Of a stretch of 64,000 nucleotides of DNA, positions 10,830 through 21,931 are shown one piece after another. The notes under the pieces were generated by a model. The model saw only the letters and a program-made list of their open reading frames with translations, did no database searches and had not been told where the DNA came from. Each line of letters starts with the position of its first letter. The first letter of the stretch is position 1. This stretch comes from Ligustrum vulgare (taxonomy: Eukaryota; Streptophyta; Magnoliopsida; Lamiales; Oleaceae), in NCBI GenBank assembly GCA_963555705.1, contig OY743170.1, positions 28,967,362 through 29,031,361 on the forward strand, in the 5' to 3' direction. The translations under genes were made by a program, and so were the position numbers.

Positions 10830-11590
10830 TTATATCACCTCCACCTCCACCTCCACTTCCACTCTTCGAACCTTGAGGCTCTTCTCTTCATCTCCCTTAT
10901 TGTTTTCACTTTCTTGCTCAACAATCTCCTCTATTTTTGCAATTTCCTGCTCAACCACCCCTTTTAATTCTTCACTCTCATGTAGCGCCTCTTCAATATT
11001 CTTATGCTCCTGTGTAGGCACCTTCTTGTCTCTACACAATTTTTTTATCTTCTACTTCACTTTTCAATTCATGGACATCTTCTTCACTGCTCATATCTTG
11101 ATCTTCCACTTCATTTTTCAATTCATCCTTCTTCTTCTGAACATTCCTCTGAACATTCCTATCCCGAGCCTCATCCTATAACCCAACTACATTCTCTCTT
11201 TCGCTATCCTCTTGCAATTTAACTACATTTGTACACTTCCACGCAATAATCTTTTGTTCTAGACTTACTTGATCATTCAATCTAGATAATAGATCACTCT
11301 CTTCCTTCACCTTCTTTTGATTTTCGAGTGATTGTTTTGGGGTTAAACCAACAAGAGTGATTGATTTCCCATCCTTAATAAACATGTTTCTATTCCTATT
11401 CTTATCATGAACTGCCTTCCTCTCATGCCTCCATGGCCTCCCCAACATGATATGATAAGACTCTAAATCAACAATATCACACAATACTTCAACAAAATAC
11501 CTCTCAGTGGTGATATTCATGAGGACTTGCTCGGTCACACCGAATTTCCCACACTCATTCAACAACATCAACCTATAAGGACTAGATGTT
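10830..11590 (-). pseudogene. Gypsy gag-pol remnant: retropepsin C-terminal part and Glu-rich tail (copy 1)
   Basis: Minus-strand remnant of a gypsy polyprotein. About 11571-11360 encodes the C-terminal half of a retroviral-type aspartic protease: VLMNITTERYFVEVLCDIVD, then ESYHIMLGRPWRHERKAVHD and a TLVGLTP end. The matching part of copy 2 reads CDVVPMHVRHIYLGRPWQHD. The catalytic D-[ST]-G region upstream is missing because the sequence jumps into LTR-derived DNA at about 11590. Downstream (11330-10830) comes a charged linker, then a Glu/Val-rich tail (EEIVEQESENNKGDEEKSLK) in a shifted frame, running out in a CCACCT repeat near 10835-10860. No reverse transcriptase, RNase H or integrase lies between this and the LTR, the same layout as copies 2 and 3. 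Confidence 0.75.
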
Positions 11591-11816
11591 GTGGAATCCG
11601 ACCAAAAATCTAAATTATAATCCTTGCTGGTTTTTTATTCCTCTTTGATTTCCAACTTGATTTTTGGGTCCTCTATTATCTTGATCACTTGTATTAGCCT
11701 TGAATATTCTTCCATCATGCCATGTTTGAATTTAAATCCTTCGACCATGCTAGTTGATGTTTTGTTTAGCTTGCATATCTGATCTTCCCGTTAAGCCTAC
11801 TATGATTCTCATTATT

Positions 11817-12256
11817 TGACTTTGATGCAACTAGAGTATTCATAAAAGAATCTTATGAAATACATTACAGAACCCAGATTTGAAGGATCTCTACAAATTG
11901 TAAACCCTAAAAGTATCAACCTATCCAGCCTACACGAAGTAGACCTAAATCATAAAGTTTCACTAGAAGAACACTCATATCTTAATCTTTGATATAGGAA
12001 ATCAAAGATTTCCATTAAATTCATAGAGAACGGTGATAGAACAAAGAAGAGAGAAATTTAGGGAGGTGGATGATTAGAGTTCTAACCTTGAAGGCCTCAA
12101 AGGTCACCTTTATTGTGTCATTCGACGGTCCAGATAAGGAGATTAAATCCAATGGCCGAAAATGAGCTAGCCAAGAACGCGGTTGTGTAAATGGAATAAG
12201 TGTGTTTCACACAAACACGTTTTGTCTCATTTTGGATATTTATATCAAATTTGACA
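11817..12256 (-). repeat. Probable 3' LTR of copia B
   Basis: On the minus strand it begins TGTCAAATTTG at 12256, right after a purine stretch (GGTGGAGAA), and ends AAAGTCA at 11817. Inside, TCTCTCTTCTTTGTTC and a GTTTCACACAA block look like a leader and promoter region. The copia reading frame ends ~140 bp upstream. The 5' LTR partner is absent from the window. Confidence 0.6.
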
Positions 12257-13877
12257 TTCTCCACCATATGGCACCATAGAAATTTGCATCTAGCCTCCTC
12301 CACAAGATTCATTTGCTTTTGGTACTTGTTAAACAAAAAAACTTATTATTAATTGTCCAAAAATGCAAGAAATTAATTGGCACTCAATTCAACCATTACC
12401 AATGTTTAAGAGTCTAAAGCTGCTCTCAAAATTATCAACGGGTAGAATTTTAGTGCCCATATATCCAGGATTGTACTGTTAAGAGACTTTTCCCAATATA
12501 ACCAAATTTTCGGGAACAATATATCTTATAAAATGCAGTTTTACATCATTATTTGGTTCTTTCATGAAATGCATGATTTTTACACAAGTGAATGACAGAA
12601 TGATTGTCATAATATGATACTGGAGATTTGCTACAATAACCTAATTCACTAGGAATAACTTTCAACCAAAGTGACTCTTAAATAGCTTCAGTCATATATT
12701 AGTATCCTAATTCAGTGGTTGAAAGGGAAACTACATGTTGCAATTGAGATTTATAGCTAACACATGCATCACATATAGTAAACACATGCGAAGTAATAGA
12801 TCTCTTGTCATCCCAGTCACTTGCAAAATTAGCAACCATGTGGCCTTTTAATTTTATTCCTTTCATATTTATGTTATAGGTTAAACATATATCTGAGATC
12901 CATTGAAATATCTAATTAGCCATTTTAAAGCCTCTTAATGATTAGGAAAAAGATTAGACACTTATCTACTCAAAATACCTTTGGAACGAGCAATATCATG
13001 TCTAGTACACATCGTAGTGTACATAATGGGTCCTACTGTATTATAATAAGGCGCATTGCTCATATATTAAAGTTCCTTTTCGAAATTGCATAGTCAATTT
13101 TACTTGGAGCAAAATGGTTTGCTAAGAGAACATTATAGGTTTTAGCAGCTGATATTGCAAACTTGTTCATAATATTTAAAATATATGGAGTTTGAATTAA
13201 TCTAAGCAAGTGTTTTTATCTCTCTTATGATTTTCATGCCTAAAATTCTTTTAGCATTTCATGAGTCTTTCATATAAAATTCAGAAAATAGTGCAGAATT
13301 AACATGCTTGATTTGTTTAATGCAAGAACTTATAAGAAACATATCATTAACATAAAATTATAAAACGAACTTGCATATTTCCAGTTTGTATTTTGTAATA
13401 TAAAGGGTGATCATATTCACTTCTTTTAAAGTTCAAAGATTAGAAATTTTTTTCAAACCTTTTATATTGTCATCTAGGGGATTTTTAAGGTACAAAGATT
13501 TCTTTAAGAAACACACGAAGTTAGATTAACCTTTTTCAATACCCAAAGGTTGGTTCATAAATATTTTCTCTTCAAGCTTACATATAAAAATGCAGTTTTG
13601 ACATCCAACTTATCTGATTCTTTATCAAAATCAGTAAACAGAGTTAACATGACTCTAATAGTAGTATACTTAACTATAGAAGAAAATATATCAGCGTAAT
13701 CTATACCTTCCTTTTGTTTAAACATTTGGAAACCAACCTAACCTTAAATCTTACAGGATCAAATTTCAAAAACCCCTTCTTTAATCCTTAAATCCACTTA
13801 CAATCTACAATGGACTTACCCTTTGGTTAAGGAACAAGAACCCTGGTGTTATTAAGCCTTAAATAATCCATTTCTTC
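12257..13877 (-). pseudogene. Copia B: reverse transcriptase and RNase H part
   Basis: Heavily decayed Ty1/copia pol, recognisable across several frames on the minus strand. From 13877 downward: the RT start (EEMDYLRLNNTRVLVP, KGKSIVDCKWI), then the block around DPVRFKVRLVSK, then a 'leucine/aspartate' block with stops (about 13600). The RNase H region is near 13080-12720 (NTVGPIMYTTMCTRHDIARS, EALKWLIRYFNGS) and 12680-12560 (LWLKVIPSELGY, NHSVIHLCKNHAFHERTK). The polyprotein end is near 12400. Dozens of stops and frame changes show it has long been dead. The coding sequence is continuous with 18228-20300 once the element at 13878-18222 is removed: residues NKSMCE on one side join EEMDYL on the other. 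Confidence 0.8.
13873..13877. repeat. TSD TCTTC, left copy
   Basis: TCTTC directly before the LTR at 13878; the identical TCTTC occurs at 18223-18227 directly after the other LTR. Removing one copy with the element restores the copia reading frame across the junction. Confidence 0.9.
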
Positions 13878-14666
13878 TGATGTAATCCAAGATAGGAGAT
13901 AGACCAAGAGATCCGGGTACAAGGAACCAAACGACAAGCACAAGCTCAGTGGCTTAAAAGAACCAACAAGAAGTGATAAGAGAGGTCCCAAGACGAGTGA
14001 AAAGCGAATGGAAGCTGAAATTCAAGTCAAAGGACGAAGTGAAGAATTTTGAGCAAGAAACAACTTATAGTTGTAAGTTGTTTAGTCACAGTCATAACTG
14101 TGAAAATTTAGCAAAACACAATTTGGAGAAGAAATTAACTTGCTGCGTAAGCTAAATCCTTCACGGTCGTAAGTGTGTCGCAAGTTTTTATTTTCGTTTT
14201 AGTTATTTCTTAACTCTGTTTTGAGCCCATTAGCGGTTAGGGCTATGTTAGATGCATTTTTTTTCATTATATTACGTTTTATTTTTCATTATAGAACAAT
14301 AACTTTGATATTGAATTAAAATTTGAGAGTGTTTTCTCTTTGAAAGGTGAGTTAGTCCCTTTTCTCTTGTTCTTTAAGAACAAATTGAACTTATCAAATA
14401 TTTTGTGAAAATATTTGTGGCTCTCCAATCAGAAACTTATCAAGGAAGTTGACATCCCTTGTGGCATTTCGAAAATTTTGGTTCTTCATTCTGCATCGTC
14501 GAATCATCATGTCGTGATTGTTGGGTCAAGGTCCTATTGTCAATTTGAATTTTCCATTATTTTATTTCTCGGTTCTTATTTTTTTTCCTTGCTTAATTTA
14601 GATCTTTCCTATCATTTGTTTATTATTCTGCATTCTTCATCACATTTCCCTAGAGGGACTGCATCA
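13878..14666 (+). repeat. 5' LTR of gypsy copy 2
   Basis: TGATGTAATCC...ACTGCATCA. Contains a short imperfect palindrome around ACAACTTATAGTTGTAAGTTG (about 14061-14081) and a T-rich 3' part; the same features recur in the partner LTR at 17445-18222. Confidence 0.9.
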
Positions 14667-14668
14667 AA

Positions 14669-14680
14669 TGGTATCAGAAC
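14669..14680 (+). other. Primer-binding site, initiator tRNA-Met type
   Basis: TGGTATCAGAAC, two bases after the LTR end; one base different from the usual TGGTATCAGAGC. Confidence 0.8.
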
Positions 14681-14953
14681 TTGGATCTAAACTCAGTTCT
14701 TAATATTTCTTGAATTTTTTTTTTGAGTTTTCTTGTTTTTCTCGTTCTTCGTGCCAGTCAAGTTTTCCTTAGTTTTAATCCACAAAAATCATTCCAAAAT
14801 TTCAAAATTATTTTTCGTGTTCGTTTCTCTTCCAAATCTGATTCCCTTTTTCTGCTATTCTCGTAGTTAATTTTTCTAGCAGTTCGAAAAAATGTTTTAC
14901 AAAGAGGAATCTGCATCATCATCTTCTGTGGGTGACAAAAACAATTCAGAGGT

Positions 14954-17457
14954 GTGAATAGGAAAGTTAAGCCGGGTAATTATGAGATTGCAGGGATGCG
15001 GGTACAATTTGAGATGTTGATAGCTCAGATGGAGAAACGGGATGCAAAACATGATCAAAGACACCGAGAACAATCTCATAGTGGTTCTAGGGTCAGAAGA
15101 GGTCATCGACATGAGGTTAGTATGGATGACGAGGGCCAGGGTAGTGAGAGTGGTAGTATATCTTCGGTGGCTAGTGTGAGAAGGAGAAGGGATAGTGAAG
15201 ATAGGTACGAAAGGGGAAATAATAGGAGACATTGGGGTGATGGAGATGAAGTAGATGATAATCTAGGTAATATAAAAATGTCAATTCCACTTTTTTATGG
15301 GAGGAGTGATCCGGAGGCTTACCTTGATTGGGATAAGAAGGTAGAACTGATGTTTGATTGCCACAATTATTCAGAGAAAAAGAAGGTGAGGTTGGCGATA
15401 GTGGAGTTCACTGATTTTGCAATTATTTGACGGGATCAATTGGTGACGGGTCGGAGTAGGAATGGTGACAGACCGGTGGATACATGGGATGGAATGGGCT
15501 TACACAAGGTTCTAGGAGTGTGGAGGAGTACCATAAGGATATTGAGGTAGCCATAATTAGTGATGACAATGGGTCGGGTTCCAGGCGGGGCGGGGCGGGG
15601 CTGTCCCGCCATGCCCTGCGACTGTTCGTGGGGCGGGGCCACCTACCCGCCCTGCCAAAGACCCAAAATTATTTTTTTTTCCAAAATTGGTAATGAAATT
15701 TTAGGTGAAAAACTTAGGCGTCGAACTAGTTAGAGCTTGTAAGTTCAAACTTTAAAGATAATATGTATATATTTGAAGGAAAAAAAAATCAATAAACAAC
15801 ATAATGGTATAGTTGTTTTGTATTCTCATACCCTTAAATCCCACCAATGTTCAATTCTTCTAGACATCACTAAATTTATTTTTAGTTTCTCATTCCAATA
15901 ATATTAAAAAAAAAAAAATTCAAGTCATGGGGCGGAAAACCCGCCCCACGGACCCGATGGGGTAGGTCATTTTCAAGGCTGGTTGTTTCGGGTCCTTCGA
16001 TTTTTTTTGCCATTCCTAGCCATGATTAGGGCCAAAATTGTGGAGGACCGAGAGGAAACTATGGCTAGATTCTTGAGTGGGTTGAACCGGGACATCGCTA
16101 ATGTGATTGAACTACAACACTATGTGGAGTTGGAAGACATGGTACATATGGAAATGAAGGTGAAAAGGCAACTAAATTGAAAGGGGGCAGCTAGACACTT
16201 ACCAGGGTCTTATCCTACATCACAACCAAGGGGGAACACAATAGTGACCTATCCCGAAAGGGAGGGAGGAACTTACAACAAAAGGTGAAAATATTTCTGA
16301 TCCTCTACCTAATAGGGATACGAATATTAAATGTTTTAAGTGTTTGGGTTCATGTCATATTGCATCTCAAAGCCCAAATAAATAGGTGATGATTTTGCAT
16401 GATAGTGGTGAAATTAGCTCGGAGGATGAATTTAAGGAAATGCCTAAGTCAGTGGATGTTGGAGCTAGTAGTAGTGATGATGAGGGATTGACTTATACTT
16501 TGAAATGTTCGCTTGTTAATATATGTTCTTAGTTCTAGAGTTAGGGTGGATGAAATTGATGAACAAAGGGACAATCTATTTCAAACTAGATGCTTAGTGG
16601 GTGAGAAAGTTTGTGGGTTGGTGATTGATGGGGGAAGTTGTCTAATGTAGTTAGTACAATGTTAGTGAAAAAATTGGGCTTGACTAAGATTAAACATCAT
16701 AAGCCTTATAAATTGCAATGGTTGACCGTGTCGAGGGAGATTAAGGTGAACAGACAGGTTAATGTCAAATTTACTATTGGGGGTTATAGAGTTGAGGTTG
16801 TTTGTGATGTGGTGCCTATGCATGTTAGACATATATATTTGGGAAGACCATGGCAACATGATAGGAGTGTGGTGCATGATGGGTTTAAAAACTAATATTC
16901 TTTTATAAAGGGTCGAAACAAGATCACTCTTGTCCCTTTATCGCCTAAAGAGGTTCAAGAGAATCAATTGAAAATCGAAAGTGAGTTTGAGAGAAAAAAT
17001 TAAGAGCATTGAGGCCACAACCTCAGAAAAATGAGAGGAATTGAAAATTGAAAATAAGAGAATTGAAGCCACGACCTCAGAAAAAAGAGAGCTTGAGTGC
17101 AAAAAGAAAAAGAAAAGAGAGTCCACCCCAAACCGAGTTTTTTTGCACAAAGATTGATGTACAAGGATCCATGCCTTGCACTTAACCATGCTAATAATCC
17201 CCTCCGTAGTTTGGTTAGCTCTGTTTCGCAGGTACCCATATCAAATTCCAAAATTGGAGCAAGAATTGAATTTAATAGCAAGAAGGAATAGCCCAGAAAA
17301 TCCAAGGAACGCACAAAACACCAATATGAACATCAAGTCAGGAAAATCAAAGATAGACTTGATTCAAGAGCCAACAAACCCAGAGGTTGCAAGAGGGTTG
17401 GGAAAGTTCCAGATTCGAGGTCGAATCCTTTTCAAGATAGGTGATGATGTGATCTAA
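14954..17457 (+). pseudogene. Gypsy gag-protease polyprotein (copy 2), broken
   Basis: Gag starts near 14954. Its Arg/Ser-rich N-terminal part is followed by the gag core at 15270-15430 (YGRSDPEAYLDWDKKVELMF, HNYSEKKKVRLAIVEFTDFA). A TGA then follows (TDFAII*RDQLV, where the family has W). Gag continues through TQGSRSVEEYHKDIE, is split by a MITE (15558-16018), and resumes as REETMARFLSGLNRDIANVI and LQHYVELEDMVHM. A zinc knuckle at 16332-16373 reads CFKCLGSCHIASQS, its last Cys replaced by Ser. The protease begins near 16620 with VIDGGSC (DGG where most have DSG/DTG). It shifts frame by one base at about 16643, then runs LGLTKIKHHKPYKLQWL to CDVVPMHVRHIYLGRPWQHD. A basic, Lys-rich tail ends near 17450 with DSRSNPFQ and DDVI, typical of a polyprotein C-terminus. 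Everything between protease and tail is gone. Confidence 0.85.
15558..16018. mobile_element. hAT-like MITE inside gag (461 bp)
   Basis: Begins TAGTGATGACAATGGG and ends GCCATTCCTA, whose reverse complement TAGGAATGGCAA partly mirrors the start. The 8-bp TSD is GCCATAAT (15550-15557) and GCCATGAT (16019-16026), seven of eight bases. Removing it rejoins gag between EVAI and AKIVEDREE. Subterminal parts are GC-rich (GGGGCGGGGC near 15590, CCCGCCCC near 15940) and inverted relative to each other; the middle is AT-rich. No protein. Confidence 0.85.
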
Positions 17458-18222
17458 GACAGGAGATCGACCACGAGATCGGGGTACAAGAAACCAAATG
17501 ACAAGCACAAGCTTGGGGGCTTAAAAGAACCAGCAAGAAGTGATAAGAGAGGTCCCAAGATGAGTGAAAGCGAATGGAAGCCGAAATTCAAGTCAAATGA
17601 TGGAGTGAAGAATTTTGAGCAGGAAACAACTTACGGCCGTAAGTTGTTTAGTCATGGGCTTAACTGTGGAAATTCAGCTAAACACAATTTGGAGCAGAAA
17701 TTAACTTACGAGCCGTAAGTTAAATCCTTCACGATCGTAAGTGTGTCACGGGTTTCTATTTTCATTTTAATTATTTCTCAACTCTGTTTTGAGCCCATTA
17801 GCAGGTCTAGGTTAGATACATGTTATTATATTATGTTTATTTTTCATTATGGAACAACAACTTTGATATTGAATTAAAATTTGAGAGTGTTTTTCTTTGA
17901 AAGGTGAGTTATTCCTTTTTTCCTGTTCTTCACGAACAAACTGAACTTATCAAATATTTGTGAAAATATTTGTGGCTTTCCAATAAGAAACTTATCAAGG
18001 AAGTTGACATTTCTTGTGGCATTTCGTAAACCTCGGTTCTTCATTCCACATGGTCAAGTCATCGCGTAGTGATTATTGGGTCAAGGTCCTATCGACAATT
18101 TTAATTTTTCATTATTTTATTTCTTTGTTCTTGTTATTATTTTCTTGCTGAATTTAGATCTTTTCTATCGTTTGCTTATTATTTCACGTTCTTTGTCGTG
18201 TTTCCCGAGCGGGACCTCATCA
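17445..18222 (+). repeat. 3' LTR of gypsy copy 2
   Basis: TGATGTGATCTAAGAC...GACCTCATCA, matching the 5' LTR over its length; followed by the TSD TCTTC at 18223-18227. Confidence 0.9.
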
Positions 18223-18227
18223 TCTTC

Positions 18228-20300
18228 ACACATTGACTTATTCCATTCCTTAGAATGTTTAATAGTTACAGTCTCTTCATATGTTTTAAGTTCAAACTCA
18301 TACAGGTCTTCGTAATTTAGGAAGGCAAAGGTAATATTATCTGCATGACCAAATCTTTTAGGTTCCGTAATGTTCTTTCTGACTTTATCTCTAACCAACT
18401 AAAAATTTCTCATTTCAGTCTCATCCATTTCAAGTTCAATTTCTAATCCAATATCATGAGTTCTACTATAGAATTTTGTCGTTCATTTTCATCAACTTCC
18501 TGTGCACTATTATTAGGCTCCACTTGGTCTTGTTCACTAGTAATGTGTAAGTTTAAGGCAGAAATAAAAGGAACTGTATCATTTTCTTGTCTAGGATTTT
18601 CTACAGGTTCCTTAGAGTTTAGACAAGGGCATTTTACTCTCATTAAAAGTTAAATCCATGTTTAAAATAACTTTAACTCTACCTAAATCTCTATCCCAAG
18701 CCTATATCCTTTAATACAAATTTTTGAGCTCTAGGTTGCAATTTACCTTCATTTTGGTGTGAATAGACAACAAACCCAAAAGTTCTCAAATGTGAGTAAT
18801 CCACGGGATGATTACTCCACAATTTAGCAGGAGTTTTATCATTTAAAGACACATAAGGAGTCAAATTCATAAAATAAAATGCATTCATAACATCCTCACC
18901 CTATACGCTTTTACAAAGACTAGACCCCACCATCATACATCTTAGTTGATCCAAAAGAGCACTATAAATCCTTTCAGCAACCCCACTTTTTGGGGTTGTG
19001 TAAGGTTCAATTTTGTAGCTCATTATTAGTCCTTAAGGCCTTAACTCTTTTACCAATTTAATTTTCAACTTAGATTTTCAAGATTTTTAACTTTTCGAAT
19101 GTTTCAGATTTATGCTTCAACATACCTTCTTGGAATAATCATAAATCACAGATAAAAAATATATGCATCTTCCCATGGTAAGGACAGGTGCAGATACTCA
19201 TAGGTTAGAATGTATGTAATCTAGTACATTCTCTGATCTATGGGTACTAATTTTATAATGCATTCTATGACATCATCTCCGAAGTAAAAGTTTCATAGAA
19301 AGGTAAATCTGACACATTTTCTTTACCAAATACACCTTTCTGGAATAAAGTTTTAAGACCTTTACTATTGACAAGTGCTAATTGTTTAGGTCATTTTAAG
19401 GTATCATCTTTATCCTCGACAATGTTACATGCAAGAATCTGATTTTTCAAAGCAGTAGCATTGATAACATAAATACCATTATTTTTCACACCTTTGAAAG
19501 AAACAAGGAAACGCTTACTAATTTTCATAACACTATTTTGAATTGTTTCAGAATACCTCTCATCATCTAGAATACGAACATAAATTAAATTTCTTTTCTT
19601 TTCATTTCGGGGACATATCTAAGCTACTTCAAGTTATTAACATAACCATTAAAAAACTCAATGTTATGTCATTAATGTCTACTATCTTACAGATAAGGAC
19701 ATTTCCCTTGGTGACTATTCCTAAATATTTTGATACAAAGTTTGTGAACCATTCCACTCTAAATGTAATCAGAAAAGAAGCCCCTGGATTAATAAGACAT
19801 TCATTGTCTAGAATGTTTTGATGAGTTAAATTTGGCTCTACGTTTTCCGTGATTTGTGATATAACATTATAAACCTCAAATTGGTCAGTGTTTGAAGTGG
19901 AGGCATGTATAGAGTTGTGGGAAGAAGCTATATTAGCTTATTCATTTTTTTCCTCTTAATTCATTTTTTTCCTTAAAAATAATCTTTAATAAAATGACCT
20001 AACTTCCCACAGCCATAACACTTCCTTCCTTTAGTCCTAGATTTTGATCTAGACCTTCCTCTAAGTTTCTTTTATATCCATTTTGATGGTCACTATTATC
20101 AAATTATCTAGTCATAGGTTCGCCTCTTATATTTAACACTTCCTCTTTAGCAATTTCAAGATTTTGCTATTGAATATTTAAATTTTGTTCCTTAAGGAGT
20201 TTATAACTATGTTAGTTCATCAAAGCATCTCTAATATACTTAATAGCACTTCTAACTTCTTTATAGGCCTCAAGTAGAGCATTCAGTAAGATTATGGCTT
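18228..20300 (-). pseudogene. Copia B: gag zinc knuckle, protease and integrase part
   Basis: The upstream half of copia B, read down the minus strand. A gag zinc knuckle lies near 20020-19980 (CYGCGKLGHFIKDY, last Cys now Tyr). The protease region is near 19830-19560, with NPGAS at the active site where D-S-G is needed, followed by RYVPEMKRKEI. Pre-integrase and integrase are at about 19500-18900, much broken (SGVAERIYSALLDQLRCMMV). The integrase C-terminal part is at 18888-18691 (TPYVSLNDKTPAKLWSNHPV, LRTFGFVVYSH, PRAQKFVLKDIGLG). An acidic linker is at 18643-18443, and the RT lead-in at 18398-18228 (RFGHADNITFAFLNYEDLY, SKEWNKSMCE). The protein is dead. The 5' LTR is absent; the sequence stops at a fold-back MITE near 20302. 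Confidence 0.82.
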
Positions 20301-20301
20301 G

Positions 20302-20729
20302 TTCAACTTATTAGTAAAAAATAAAAACTCACGGAACATAAACAAATAAATACATTGGACATTATTTTAGGAATTGAATAACCAATATATTTTTATCAAT
20401 TCTACTTTATATTTCAATTTTTCGATTTTGAGAATTGATCGATTTGAAAAATAAGTATGGAGAATTTGTGGTTAAAAAGTAAGATTTATTTATTTATTTT
20501 TATATATAGATTATTTTATTAATAGAATGTGTGGAAGAAAATGAGTGTTGAAAAAAATGAAATTTTGAAAATCGATATTGATCGGTTCTCAAAATCGAAA
20601 ATCGAAATCGAAACTAAAACTAATAAAAATATATTTGTTATTTAAAACCTAAAATGATGTCCAATGTATTTGTTTGCTTATATTTCATGAATTTTATTTT
20701 TATTTTTATTTTTTTACCAATAGGTTGAA
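20302..20729. mobile_element. Fold-back MITE with long inverted repeats (~430 bp)
   Basis: Two arms of roughly 150 bp are inverted copies of each other. Left-arm landmarks TTCAACTTATTAGTAAAAA, AAATACATTGGACATTATTT and TTCGATTTTGAGAATTGAT return in reverse complement on the right as TTTTTACCAATAGGTTGAA, AAATGATGTCCAATGTATTT and the TCGGTTCTCAAAATCGAAA stretch. About 100 bp separate the arms. No TSD could be matched with certainty. It lies at the broken 5' end of copia B and would fold into one long hairpin as RNA or single-stranded DNA. Confidence 0.75.
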
Positions 20730-21931
20730 TTGTTAGTATGGTGAATTTTGTTAAATATTTTATTGTGCACTTTAAAAATTTAGAATAAATTTTATTTTTT
20801 TAAAACTAGTTTTCAGCCACATTCTATCAAAAAATAATTTACACATAAATCAAAAAAATTCTTAGTTTTTAATGAAAATTTTTTTAAAAAAATTATAATT
20901 ACAAACCACATTATTTGAAATAACTGGTTTCAAACAAGGGCTTGATATATTAGGGACTAGATACGTCAAACGTTTGTAGGTTACAAACTAAATACACCAA
21001 ACATTAGTTTAATATGTTAGAGACTATTATCGTAAAAAATTCAAAGGTTAAAAATCATTTGTGCAATTTACACATTTTTATTCGTGGGAACTAACGAAAT
21101 CTGATAGTAGAGATCATTTGCGCGTAACGTTTTATGATTCTGATGGTGTAAATGATAAAATATGAAGGTTGAAAACTATTTATGCTATTTACCCATTATA
21201 GGACTAGGATGTCCTTTCTTTGACCGTTCCAGCTTTTACTAAAGGTAGTTGAGGGAGGCAAAACAAACAAATCATAACTATATTTTTCGGTTCACATAAT
21301 TACCAGCCCGGTTTGTATCTTTGAACTGATTGTCCTTATCAGCAACCAAAAAGAGATAAAAAGAGGGTAATTACGTACGTCCCAGCAAAATGTGGTCCAC
21401 TGAATTTTTGGGAATTGTCGAGTAAAATAATAAAGAGATGAAAAAGGCCAATTGTTGCGGCTGAGGTTTAGGAATTAGGCAGAGATGGCGAGAAACTCCA
21501 AGAGATAAACAAGGCCGATTCCACGCCGATATTACAAACCCAATGACATTATTTTATACACTGTGTGACTCAATTGCGAAATATTATTATGTTTTAATCA
21601 GACAAATTTTGTATTTGTGTATTTATTCACTCAAAATGTTTTTTTTTTTTTTTTCCTTCATATAATCTTTACGTTGTCTTACCTAACTAATTAGTTTCAT
21701 TAATTAATTTATCGTCTCAAAAAGAAGATATATATAGCTAACTAGACTGTTCATTTTTGTCATTTTATACCCAGCTTCCATTCTTCAATATATTACTTTT
21801 TAATTAAAAAAATCAGCATTTCTATGTTTAATTTGGCTTGTGCAGCAAAAATCAAATTCAGTCCACTTTGATAAAAGTTGATAAAACACATTATTAAAAA
21901 ATAGTGGATCCTAAAAAATGTGTGTTTTAAT
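20730..21931. other. AT-rich intergenic DNA
   Basis: No gene or clear element. About 20930-21200 has short phrases typical of degenerate repeats (repeated mention of AAACATT, ATTTGTGCAATTTAC); 21230-21560 is slightly richer in GC. Nothing is recognisable as coding. Confidence 0.4.

Larger units (their letters stand above)
6892..11814 (-). mobile_element. Non-autonomous Ty3/gypsy element (gag/protease-only family, copy 1), split by Cassandra
   Basis: The 3' LTR (lower coordinates) starts at 6892 with TGATGTGATTCCG and is interrupted at 6987-9617 by a Cassandra element. It resumes at 9618 and ends at 10549 in CTCATTA. Its two halves match, in order, the intact LTR at 56276-56954 (TGATGTGATCCCG... 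and ...AACTCAAGGTATATTAAAC). A shorter second copy of the LTR's other end, about 11600-11814, marks the truncated 5' LTR: both contain TTCCAACTT, TAGCCTTGAATATTCTTCCA and CCTACTATGATTCTCATTAT. The internal part keeps only a protease remnant and a Glu-rich tail. Flanks CTTGG (6887-6891) and TTTGA (11815-11819) differ by two transitions and may be a decayed TSD. Confidence 0.75.
13878..18222 (+). mobile_element. Non-autonomous Ty3/gypsy element (gag/protease-only family, copy 2), complete
   Basis: A full 4345-bp LTR retrotransposon. LTRs are 13878-14666 and 17445-18222 (789 and 778 bp), beginning TGATGT and ending CATCA, clearly the same sequence with scattered changes. TSD TCTTC is on both sides. 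A primer site TGGTATCAGAAC (14669-14680) follows the 5' LTR. The internal region has gag, a zinc knuckle and an aspartic protease, then a basic C-terminal tail. There is no reverse transcriptase, RNase H or integrase. LTR ends and protease type match copies 1 and 3, so this looks like a lineage that lost pol and moves in trans. A hAT-like MITE interrupts gag. Insertion is into copia B. Confidence 0.9.

Noticed and set aside
10819..11181. Ser/Thr-rich open frames (+)
   Set aside because: Antisense to the Glu-rich tail and protease linker of a gypsy element; explained by codon complementarity of low-complexity sequence.
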